31,429 nt of DNA from a virus, in IMG/VR virus record IMGVR_UViG_3300048447_000253, positions 1 through 31,429 of that record. The stretch is one strand, 5' to 3'. The position numbers and the translations under genes are program-made. The notes under the pieces were generated by a model. It searched no databases and was not told where the DNA came from. It saw only the letters and a program-made list of their open reading frames with translations. Below, piece by piece: positions 15,037 to 23,486 of the stretch (positions within the stretch are counted from its first letter, which is position 1; each line of letters begins with the position of its first letter).

Positions 15037-18000
15037 ATGCCCCAGAATACTAACTTAAACTCATCGCCTTACTTTGAAGATTTCGATCCTCAGAAAAATT
15101 TCTATAAGGTCTTATTCAGACCAGGGTTCGCAGTACAGACCAGAGAGTTAATTCAACTCCAATCTGTACTGCAGTCCCAATTAGAAAATTTCGGTAGGAA
15201 CGTCTTCAAGCAAGGCGATCTTGTTGTGCCTGGAGAAGTTGGTCTAAACGTTAGACTTAACTATGTTAAACTGTCGTCAGTTTCTGAAGTTGCGGTTGCC
15301 GATGATAGCGGCAATGTAACATATAAGAAATATGACATTAAAACTCTAATCGGTCTTAAACTGCAGGGTGTATCTTCTGGGGTAACTGCAAGTGTCATTG
15401 AAGTTGAATATGGTTCTGATACAGAATCAGATACCTTATATGTGAACTATCTTAATAGTGGTGCTTCTGGTGATGAAGAAAGATTTAGACAAGGCGAAAA
15501 CCTTGAAGTTATTGGTGGCGTAAATTCTCCACTACTAGTTGTTGGTACTGATGGGGTATCACTTCCAACTTCTATCGGTATTACTAATAGTGATACTGGT
15601 GCCACAGGTGTTATGGATAGTCCTGCTTTGGGTTATGCCTCAGCAGTTAAGGTAGAAGAAGGTATCTATTTTGCTAATGGATATTTTGTACGTAATGCAG
15701 CACAACTACTTGTAATCGACAAGTACTATGATAGACCATCTGCTAAAGTTGGTTTTAAAATTAATGAACTTCTTGTAACTCCAGAACAAGATGCATCTCT
15801 GTATGATAATTCCAGAGGTTCATCAAACTTCTCAGCACCTGGTGCTCACAGACTTAAAATTACATTATCACTGGTTAGATATGATTACTTCCAGTTAACT
15901 GATAAGAATTTCATTCAGTTGCTTCTTGTTAAAGATGGTGTCATCCAAAAGCAACTGAAAGCAACCGATTACTCATTGGTAGAAGCTGCGTTAGCAAGAA
16001 AAACATTTGACCAGTCTGGTGATTATGTTGTAGATGAATTTCCCATTCAAGTTAGGGAATACTATCAGAAAAATGACAATCTGGGTTTCTATTCTGCTGG
16101 TACTGACGGTTTAGTCAATGGTCTCACTGCTATTGATGCAGAGAAAAAATTAGTAGGTACTGTTGGTTCTGGTAAAGCATATGTAAAAGGATACGAAGTC
16201 AAAAACAAAGAGACTAAGTATATTGAAATTGATAAAGCAAGGGACGTTCTAAAGAGAGAGAACGAAACTATTAAGACTACTGGTCTTAGTTCTTTCTATG
16301 CTACTAATGTATATGGCACAATTCCTCTAAACGCTGAAGGCGCTGAACTGACTGCATATCCTACATTATATCTAAACAGTGTATTTAATGATGGTTCTGT
16401 TGGACTCAATAAGACAGAATCACCTGGAGATCCTAAGCGCACTATTTCAAGAAGGGGCGAAGGATTCACTGTCGAAGATGGAGTTAAAACTTTCTATTGT
16501 TCTATTGTAGACCCACAAAAAACAATTGCTGACTTTGATGATGACGCAATTGGAACAGAACTTACGAAACTTTGGTTTATTAAAACTAGAAGCGACAATG
16601 GTTCTATCAATACATATGGTTATGCTGATGTGGTTGCATTCTCTCAGGTTAAAAGACCTGAATTGGGTGGCAATACATATCTAGAAATTACGGTTAAAGG
16701 TAATCGTGCTGACCTAGATTTGTATCTCACAAACTTTGATAGCACTGATGCTACTGCACAAGTACGATACCTATTTCCAGGTGAAGCACAGGTACAGCAA
16801 AATACACAGCAATTGCTTCGTGTCCTAGATTACAACGAAACAATTACTCCAGTTATTGGTGTTGCTAAACCAAAGAATATTGCAATTGAAAATATCAGTG
16901 ACGGTTTTAATGCTGATACTGATAAGATTGTATCCAAAGGCAAGCTTGCTGGTGGTGTAGAGAAGTACAACACTGTTTTCGACTTATCATATTTTGCTCC
17001 TACATTCTTTACTAGAATCACACTAGAAACACTTGCAGATGCTACTTTTAGTTCTGGTAAGTACATTACTGGTACTGTTAGTGGAGCAAAGGCAGTTATT
17101 GAAGGTGGTACAGAAAGAGTGTACTCATCAACTAATAAGTTGTTTGTTGTTATGGTTTCTGGAACGTTTGTATCTGGAGAAACTATTGTTAATGAAGATG
17201 GGGTTACTGCTAAAATTGCCACAGAAAATACTGTCTCCCACTTTATCATTACAAATAGAGGTGGAAACTATACTTCAGCATCACAGTTTAAATTAGATGG
17301 TGTTCTCTATGACACCAACAAAATTGCTTGGGTTCGAGGTGGTGGTGGAACTATTCAGAATGTTTCTATTGAAGATAGAAATGCCGTAAGCACTACCTAT
17401 TCACAACCTCCTATTGTAGAAATTGAAACTACTGCAGTAATTACAGATGTTGCAAAAGTCACACCTGTTCTGTTTAGAGATACTGTATACACATTCGATC
17501 CTTCCAACGTTAAGTCTGTTAATACTACGTTTGGATCAGGAAACAAAAATTCATTCACCTGTGATATTGAACTAGAGAAAACAGGATACGTTTACACAAA
17601 TTCTGTTACAGACTTTACGTTTACTGGATTTGCTGGTTATAAGTTTATTGAATGTAACGGTTTTGGTGGAGACGCTAGTCTGTCTATAACTAAAGGCGAT
17701 ATTATCCAATTTGCTGATAATGATGGTGATGTATATCGTTACTCTGTACAATATGCAACCAAACCTGATGGTGTCAAAAGATCCAGACTTTACTTGGATA
17801 GAACACTACAAGCAGATGCTGTTAATGCTAGTGTTGTTGTACAGAAACCAATCATTACTAATGCCAATGGCACACTAGTATTCTCAACTGGAGATAAGAA
17901 AATTTCTTCATTGATTGATTCTAGTGAAGATTCTAAGATCACATATTATTTCCGAAGAGACTTTATTACGTCAGCATCTTCTGGAGCAGGTAATCTAACG

Positions 18001-21000
18001 TTTGCTGCTCAACTACCATTTGGTACACAAAGATTTGCTGAATTCAGTCAGAAAAATTTCATGATGACTGTATTGGATCCAGGTATTGCGATCCATGGTT
18101 TAGATACTGCTGGTAACTTTGTACCTAATGGTGGTACTCTCAACAAAGGTGATGTTGTTTATATCGATCCTGCGTTTGTTAAAATTACCCAGACTGATTC
18201 CGAACTAACTGCTGGTAGTGTTACTGTTGACTTCCCAGAGAATCATTTCGGTAATGTTGATAGTATTAGATCTAAGGCAGAAGCATATAACGTTGCTAAC
18301 CCAACTACAACGGTTGATCTACCCAATAACAACTTCCCAGTCCTTAAACTAACTGCTACATTGCAGGTATCCAAAGCACGTCCTAGACTTAAGACTTGTA
18401 TTAGAAATAAGCGTATCATTGTACAGGCAAGTGGAACTACAACCGTTCCATTTAGAGGACAGGATTATGATGGAGAAAACATTCAGATTACTTCATATGC
18501 TGATGCATTTAAGTTGAAGTATGTCTATGAAGGTTCTGTCTCTGCTCCTCCAACTATTGATTCTGTTGGTGGTTTGGTAACAGGTACTGATGTTACTTCT
18601 AGATATATCTTTGATGATGGTCAACGTGATACATACTACGATGTTTCTCGCATTACACTGAAACCTGGTCAAACTGCACCTTCAGGTCAGTTGGTTATTG
18701 CGTTCGATTACTTCGAGCATTCACAAGGAGATTTCTGTACGATTGATTCGTACCTCCATGAGGCAGGTGTACCTAATACCGAAGTTCCATCATTCAACTC
18801 TACTGTTAGTGGTCTCATCTCCCTGAGAGATGCTATCGACTTTAGACCTAAAGTAGACAACTCTAACATTGTTTCTGGTTACTTGGATAAAACAATCCTA
18901 TCCAGTAGTGGTTATATCTCTTTCTCAGGCACCGCTGGAATCCCCGCTAGCACCCCTGCAGACGATGCTAACCTAAGTTATACAGTTAAGTACAATAAAA
19001 CCCAATACCTGGACCGTATCGACGGGGTGTTCCTTGATACTCAAGGTAATTTTATTGTTAAGAAAGGCAATTCTTCACTGAATCCTTCCAGACCTGAATC
19101 TATCAGTGATGCTATTTCACTATACTATCTGTATGTTCCTGCATATACTGACTCTAATAGAGATGTGAGAATCATTCCTGTAGAGAACAAGCGTTACACA
19201 ATGAAGGACATTGGTAAACTTGACAGTAGAATTGAGAGACTAGAATACTACACTTCACTGAGTGTTCTAGAACAGCAAGCACTTAATATGCAGATCACTG
19301 ATGAAATTGGTCTTGATCGCTTTAAGTGTGGTTTCTTTGTAGATAATTTTGAAACTCATAGAGGTGATGTTAAATCTTTTGACCATAAATCTTCTATTGA
19401 TACTCAGCAGTCTGTCCTTAGACCACAAGTAAATGAAGAAAGTTTAAATGTAAAAGAAGTAAACACCAGAAACGATCAGCGTGAAGTTGATGGTTATGTA
19501 ATTAACAACGGTGTTATCTCACTTCCATATAGTGAAGTTAAACTGGTAGGAAATAATTTTGCTACTAAGACAATTAACCCCAATCCATTTGTTGTCCTAC
19601 AATACGTTGGCGATCTAGATATTACACCTAGAGTTGATTCTTGGTATGATAGATCAATTGTACCTCTAGTTACTGATAACAATACAAATCTATTTGTTCC
19701 TTTCCTTGCCAAGGATGATGTTGTGGAGGCATTCTCATGCATTTATAACTCATTTATTGTAACATGGTCTGGAGCAGAAAGATCATTCTTCAATATCAAT
19801 CCACTATCTACTACAAATAGTGAGGTATCTAATTCCAGAATTGAATCTGCATCAGTTTCTAGTTCTTCAAACATTAGTCCACAGAATAATGAGACACCTA
19901 AAGGTGTTGCAACTAGTAGCAGACGTGGCAAGCAAATTGTAACTTCACTGAAGTATTTTGCTCGCAGCATCCCTGTTAAATTTACTATTCGTAGAATGAA
20001 ACCAAAGACTGAAGTCTTTGTATATCTCGAAGGAAAGAATGTTGGTAGATGGGTCGCACCCGACTCTAGATTTACAGGAATTGCAGGTAACTCTGTTTCG
20101 GCATTTGCAGCACCAATTATTACAGATGAAAGAGGCAATGCTTCTGGTGTTTTAATTGTTCCTGCTGGAGCTCCTCCAACATTTGCTACTACTTGGACAG
20201 GTGATGTATCTACAGTCTCATATGATGAGAGCGGTGAAGATATCAGAATTACTACAGGCGAAAAGACTTTACGTTTTACATCTAGCAGTACTAATTCAGA
20301 CAAGAACGCTGTAGAAACTTTTGCTGAGACTAAGTTCTATGCATCTGGTTTGCTTCCCGATAATCCTACATCTATTATTTCGACACAACCAGCATACTTC
20401 AAAGCAAATGAAGGTTTGCAGTTAGTTCAAAATAATACAGAGCAAGAACAGAAACCAAATCCTTTGGCACAAACTTTCAAGATTGAAGGTTTTGAAGGTG
20501 GTGTATTTACCACTGGTCTTGATCTATTCTTTGCTGAAAAGAGTGATACAGTTCCTTTGCGTGTTTACCTCACAGATGTTGAGTCAGAAAAACCAGGCAA
20601 GAACATTGTTCCAGGAACAGAAATTGTTATGGAACCCTATACTTATTTGAAAGTATACTTCTCTAATACTGTCACTGTTCTGAAAGGTGAAACTCTCACT
20701 GGCATCAATTCAAATGCTTCTGGTCCTATCCTTAAGATTTTTGATAAGAACGACAACGAAGTTACTATCTCCGAAGATAATGAGATTACATTAACAAACG
20801 AACAGGTCTATACTATTGTTCTTTCTAATCATAACGGTATCAACTTTACTCCAGATGAACGTTTAAGTATTGCTTCTATTATTACTTTCAATAATGCTAA
20901 CAATACCGAAATTGTTTCAAGAATTGCAAAAGATTCTGGTGTTGTATCTGCTATCAATATCACCAACGTTGGTGATAACTATGACAGTGCTTCAGTAACT

Positions 21001-23307
21001 ATTGAAAGTCCTAGTCTTCCAGGTGGAAACAATGCTACTGCAGCTGTATTTGTATCTGATAGCAAAATCTATGATTCTTTACTTACACTAGGAGGCAGAG
21101 GATATACCGAACCACCTTCTGTTGTTATTAGAGGTACAGGTACTGGTAATAGTGGTGCCGTAATCGAAACTGAAATTTCTATCACAGAACCAGCAGTTAG
21201 AATGGGTATTGCTGTTGACACAGTTGGTAATGTACCTTCTGTTGTTGCCACTAAGTTTGAGTTTAATTACCCTGTATATCTTCTCAATAATACTGAGTAT
21301 GCTCTAACAATTGAAACAGATTCTCAGGACTATTTAATCTGGGCATCTAAACTAGGTGAAACTGAGGTTGCAACTAGTACTACTGTTACGACCAATCCAT
21401 CTTTGGGTTCTGTATATAAATCACAAAATACTAATAACTGGGTAGAAGATTTGTTTGAGGATGTCAAGTTTACTCTGTATCGTGCAGAGTTTGATACGAC
21501 TAAAGATGCACAAGTTGAGATTAAGAATACTCCTCTTGGATACAATACCATGCAGGTAGATCCTCTAGAGACATATGCATTCGCTAATGCCAATGCTACT
21601 TCATCTTTGTTTAAGAATAATAACAATATTATTAAGGTATCACATAAGAATCATGGGTTTGAAGAAGATCAATCTTATGTTTTCTTTAGAAATTTAGTCT
21701 CTACTGCTGGATTTACTCAAGGTACTCTTAATAGTTCTTTGTTTAAAGTATCCAATGTAGGTGTTGATACTTTCACGGTCAGTGGAATTGGTAGAGCAGC
21801 AGACAGTATTTTTGGTGGTGGTTCAACTGGTTTGATTGCTGCCAATAAAAAGTATGAAAGATTGCTTGCTCAGATTTCTTACATTCAGACACCAGGAACA
21901 AATATTGATACTGAAGTCAAGACTACTAATATTATTCCTATTGACTCTAATACTCTAAACTACAATTCATATTCTGTATCGAATTATGAGAAAACTTTCT
22001 TGAATGAAGAACAGTTCTTTATCAACCAGAAAGTAATTGCTTCTGGAGTAAACCAATTGATGAACAATTTAGATAATTCATTGGTATACAAACTGAGTCT
22101 TTCTACAACTAAGTCTTATCTCTCACCTGTTATTGATTTAAACAACTCAACCATTAAAATTTCTACTAATAGAATTGAAAATGCTGGTGGTAGCGAAGGT
22201 AGATATGGTAAGAGATATCAACTCATTGAGTTGTATCCTGTTTATAAGTTTAATATTTCTGGCAATGTAGATCCAGATTCAGGTTTAATTATTCCTATTA
22301 CTGCTGGACAGACAGTCAATGGTATTGGAAACGATGCATTGAACATTGATCAGTCAGCAGCAAGCGGTGAAGTTGTACGATATGAATCTACTGGCAATAC
22401 AGTATATGTTAAAGTTAAAAACAATAGTGTATATCGCGGTGACGAAAACCTATACTTCTCACAACAATCATCTGAAAATGGTTCTTTAGGTAGTTCTAGT
22501 GTTGACCAAGATGGTAATCCAGTGTGGACACCATATACAATTACAATTTCTTCCAGTGGTCCTTTGGTTGAAAAACCAAATTTCGATTATAGAGAACTGA
22601 TTACTGCTACAAATCCATCTAATGTAACAGAAACATATGATAATTTAATTTCTGGTACGACTGAATTGTGGGATGCTCCTACACAAGTATTGAAGTTGGA
22701 AAATGATAGACAACCTATCAACAACAATTACACTGCTGACAATGGATCATCTGTATATGCGAGAGCACAGCAAATTGCTGATCAACCATCGGACATCTTT
22801 AGAGTAGGTGATCTAATTAATTCTCCATCTATTAGAGTTGGATTTGAAAACTTCTTTGAAATTAAGAAGATTAATTATACTGATGGTATTGACTATGTTT
22901 CTGAAGACAGCACTTTAGATAGTTCTGCTATTGCTAAGTATGTAACAAAAGAAATTATTCTGGACAAATCTGCTACAGCAATTGACGTTATTATTACCGC
23001 AAATCTTACTGACACTAAGAATGTTAAGATGCTATATAAAACCAAGACTACTTCGGTACAGTCTAAGTTTGATGACATTGAATGGATTCTATTCAATGAA
23101 ACAGGATACCCAGATGAGATAAAAGTTGCTACTCCACAGAATGCAATTTCTGCACAAAAAGAAGAGCAATCTGCATATCAAGAATTCAGATATAGTATTA
23201 ATACTTTAGATGAATTTACTTCATTCGGTATCAAAATTGCTATGCAAACAGATGATCCAGCATTTGTTCCTAAGATTCAAGATATTAGGGTGGTGTCGTC
23301 AAGATGA
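15037..23307 (+). CDS. Giant DUF4815-like virion protein (2756 residues)
   Basis: The start is taken as ATG 15037 because the product then begins MPQNTNLNSSPYFEDFDP, the usual beginning of this family; a TTG nine bases upstream is less likely. Residues ~10-70 (NFYKVLFRPGFAVQTREL, QLENFGRNVFKQG) are the DUF4815 N-terminal signature. Later marks are DDGQRDTYYDVSRITLK (~1193-1209), HSQGDFCTIDSY, LDSRIERLEYYTSLSVLE (~1395-1412), FKCGFFVDNF, PLAQTF (~1809) with GGVFTTGLDLFF, FNYPVYLLNNTEYAL, and the end PKIQDIRVVSSR. GxGY units (GGRGYTEPP, ~2020) interrupt the region after PLAQTF, and a KNHGF unit lies near 2200. Members are structural proteins of marine T4-like phages, probably peripheral baseplate or fibre base; no enzyme motif is seen. 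The C-terminus overlaps the next start (ATGATGA). Confidence 0.9.
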   Translation: MPQNTNLNSSPYFEDFDPQKNFYKVLFRPGFAVQTRELIQLQSVLQSQLENFGRNVFKQGDLVVPGEVGLNVRLNYVKLSSVSEVAVADDSGNVTYKKYDIKTLIGLKLQGVSSGVTASVIEVEYGSDTESDTLYVNYLNSGASGDEERFRQGENLEVIGGVNSPLLVVGTDGVSLPTSIGITNSDTGATGVMDSPALGYASAVKVEEGIYFANGYFVRNAAQLLVIDKYYDRPSAKVGFKINELLVTPEQDASLYDNSRGSSNFSAPGAHRLKITLSLVRYDYFQLTDKNFIQLLLVKDGVIQKQLKATDYSLVEAALARKTFDQSGDYVVDEFPIQVREYYQKNDNLGFYSAGTDGLVNGLTAIDAEKKLVGTVGSGKAYVKGYEVKNKETKYIEIDKARDVLKRENETIKTTGLSSFYATNVYGTIPLNAEGAELTAYPTLYLNSVFNDGSVGLNKTESPGDPKRTISRRGEGFTVEDGVKTFYCSIVDPQKTIADFDDDAIGTELTKLWFIKTRSDNGSINTYGYADVVAFSQVKRPELGGNTYLEITVKGNRADLDLYLTNFDSTDATAQVRYLFPGEAQVQQNTQQLLRVLDYNETITPVIGVAKPKNIAIENISDGFNADTDKIVSKGKLAGGVEKYNTVFDLSYFAPTFFTRITLETLADATFSSGKYITGTVSGAKAVIEGGTERVYSSTNKLFVVMVSGTFVSGETIVNEDGVTAKIATENTVSHFIITNRGGNYTSASQFKLDGVLYDTNKIAWVRGGGGTIQNVSIEDRNAVSTTYSQPPIVEIETTAVITDVAKVTPVLFRDTVYTFDPSNVKSVNTTFGSGNKNSFTCDIELEKTGYVYTNSVTDFTFTGFAGYKFIECNGFGGDASLSITKGDIIQFADNDGDVYRYSVQYATKPDGVKRSRLYLDRTLQADAVNASVVVQKPIITNANGTLVFSTGDKKISSLIDSSEDSKITYYFRRDFITSASSGAGNLTFAAQLPFGTQRFAEFSQKNFMMTVLDPGIAIHGLDTAGNFVPNGGTLNKGDVVYIDPAFVKITQTDSELTAGSVTVDFPENHFGNVDSIRSKAEAYNVANPTTTVDLPNNNFPVLKLTATLQVSKARPRLKTCIRNKRIIVQASGTTTVPFRGQDYDGENIQITSYADAFKLKYVYEGSVSAPPTIDSVGGLVTGTDVTSRYIFDDGQRDTYYDVSRITLKPGQTAPSGQLVIAFDYFEHSQGDFCTIDSYLHEAGVPNTEVPSFNSTVSGLISLRDAIDFRPKVDNSNIVSGYLDKTILSSSGYISFSGTAGIPASTPADDANLSYTVKYNKTQYLDRIDGVFLDTQGNFIVKKGNSSLNPSRPESISDAISLYYLYVPAYTDSNRDVRIIPVENKRYTMKDIGKLDSRIERLEYYTSLSVLEQQALNMQITDEIGLDRFKCGFFVDNFETHRGDVKSFDHKSSIDTQQSVLRPQVNEESLNVKEVNTRNDQREVDGYVINNGVISLPYSEVKLVGNNFATKTINPNPFVVLQYVGDLDITPRVDSWYDRSIVPLVTDNNTNLFVPFLAKDDVVEAFSCIYNSFIVTWSGAERSFFNINPLSTTNSEVSNSRIESASVSSSSNISPQNNETPKGVATSSRRGKQIVTSLKYFARSIPVKFTIRRMKPKTEVFVYLEGKNVGRWVAPDSRFTGIAGNSVSAFAAPIITDERGNASGVLIVPAGAPPTFATTWTGDVSTVSYDESGEDIRITTGEKTLRFTSSSTNSDKNAVETFAETKFYASGLLPDNPTSIISTQPAYFKANEGLQLVQNNTEQEQKPNPLAQTFKIEGFEGGVFTTGLDLFFAEKSDTVPLRVYLTDVESEKPGKNIVPGTEIVMEPYTYLKVYFSNTVTVLKGETLTGINSNASGPILKIFDKNDNEVTISEDNEITLTNEQVYTIVLSNHNGINFTPDERLSIASIITFNNANNTEIVSRIAKDSGVVSAINITNVGDNYDSASVTIESPSLPGGNNATAAVFVSDSKIYDSLLTLGGRGYTEPPSVVIRGTGTGNSGAVIETEISITEPAVRMGIAVDTVGNVPSVVATKFEFNYPVYLLNNTEYALTIETDSQDYLIWASKLGETEVATSTTVTTNPSLGSVYKSQNTNNWVEDLFEDVKFTLYRAEFDTTKDAQVEIKNTPLGYNTMQVDPLETYAFANANATSSLFKNNNNIIKVSHKNHGFEEDQSYVFFRNLVSTAGFTQGTLNSSLFKVSNVGVDTFTVSGIGRAADSIFGGGSTGLIAANKKYERLLAQISYIQTPGTNIDTEVKTTNIIPIDSNTLNYNSYSVSNYEKTFLNEEQFFINQKVIASGVNQLMNNLDNSLVYKLSLSTTKSYLSPVIDLNNSTIKISTNRIENAGGSEGRYGKRYQLIELYPVYKFNISGNVDPDSGLIIPITAGQTVNGIGNDALNIDQSAASGEVVRYESTGNTVYVKVKNNSVYRGDENLYFSQQSSENGSLGSSSVDQDGNPVWTPYTITISSSGPLVEKPNFDYRELITATNPSNVTETYDNLISGTTELWDAPTQVLKLENDRQPINNNYTADNGSSVYARAQQIADQPSDIFRVGDLINSPSIRVGFENFFEIKKINYTDGIDYVSEDSTLDSSAIAKYVTKEIILDKSATAIDVIITANLTDTKNVKMLYKTKTTSVQSKFDDIEWILFNETGYPDEIKVATPQNAISAQKEEQSAYQEFRYSINTLDEFTSFGIKIAMQTDDPAFVPKIQDIRVVSSR
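20932..21186 (+). repeat. GxGY repeat pair in the DUF4815-like giant
   Basis: NVGDNYDSASVTIES and LGGRGYTEPPSVVIRGTGTG form two adjacent units of the same repeat that occurs in the gp7-like protein, gp8, the fibre protein and the right-edge protein. They sit between the PLAQTF block and the YPVYLLNN block of the family, so they look like an insertion. Confidence 0.6.
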
Positions 23308-23486
23308 TGAAAGTCCAGGGTCACGACCATCTTTATCGTGACCCCAATACTGGTGCGATAATTAACACACAAACTCCACCTTCTAAAGTATTATCTTCTG
23401 CCATAAATGACATAAATACTTTGAAGAAAGAACTATATGAAATTAAACAACTCTTAAAAGAGATAGTACGAAATGGGAATTCTTAG
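23304..23486 (+). CDS. Small conserved-looking phage protein with C-terminal coiled coil (60 residues)
   Basis: The start is ATG 23304 or ATG 23307, both in frame in ATGATG; the first overlaps the TGA of the upstream gene. The N-terminal half, VQGHDHLYRDPNTGAIINTQ, resembles short proteins I recall from marine T4-like phages. The C-terminal half (INDINTLKKELYEIKQLLKEIV) has a leucine/isoleucine heptad pattern, so it probably forms a coiled coil, perhaps trimeric. It lies between two giant virion genes and overlaps the next gene by 14 bases, which suggests a small trimeric connector or chaperone. That role is an inference. Confidence 0.8.
   Translation: MMKVQGHDHLYRDPNTGAIINTQTPPSKVLSSAINDINTLKKELYEIKQLLKEIVRNGNS
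23411..23418 (+). promoter_or_regulatory. Possible late promoter (CATAAATA) for the fibre gene
   Basis: CATAAATA matches the T4 late consensus in seven of eight positions and lies 55 bases before the ATG at 23473. It sits inside the coding region of the 60-residue gene. Marine T4-like phages are known to tolerate a change in the first base. Being intragenic lowers the confidence. Confidence 0.4.

Noticed and set aside
21415-21422. TATAAATC as a late promoter
   Set aside because: Same mismatch, internal to the DUF4815-like gene, and almost 1900 bases from the next start.
23451-23462. CTCTTAAAAGAG as a hairpin terminator
   Set aside because: The stem is five bases with a two-base loop, too short and tight to form, and the AAGAG part is better explained as the ribosome binding site of the fibre gene.
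23304-23486. Programmed frameshift joining the DUF4815-like giant to the fibre gene
   Set aside because: The overlaps (ATGATGA and a 14-base overlap) are typical translational coupling; no slippery heptamer was noticed and each protein has its own family-like start or end.
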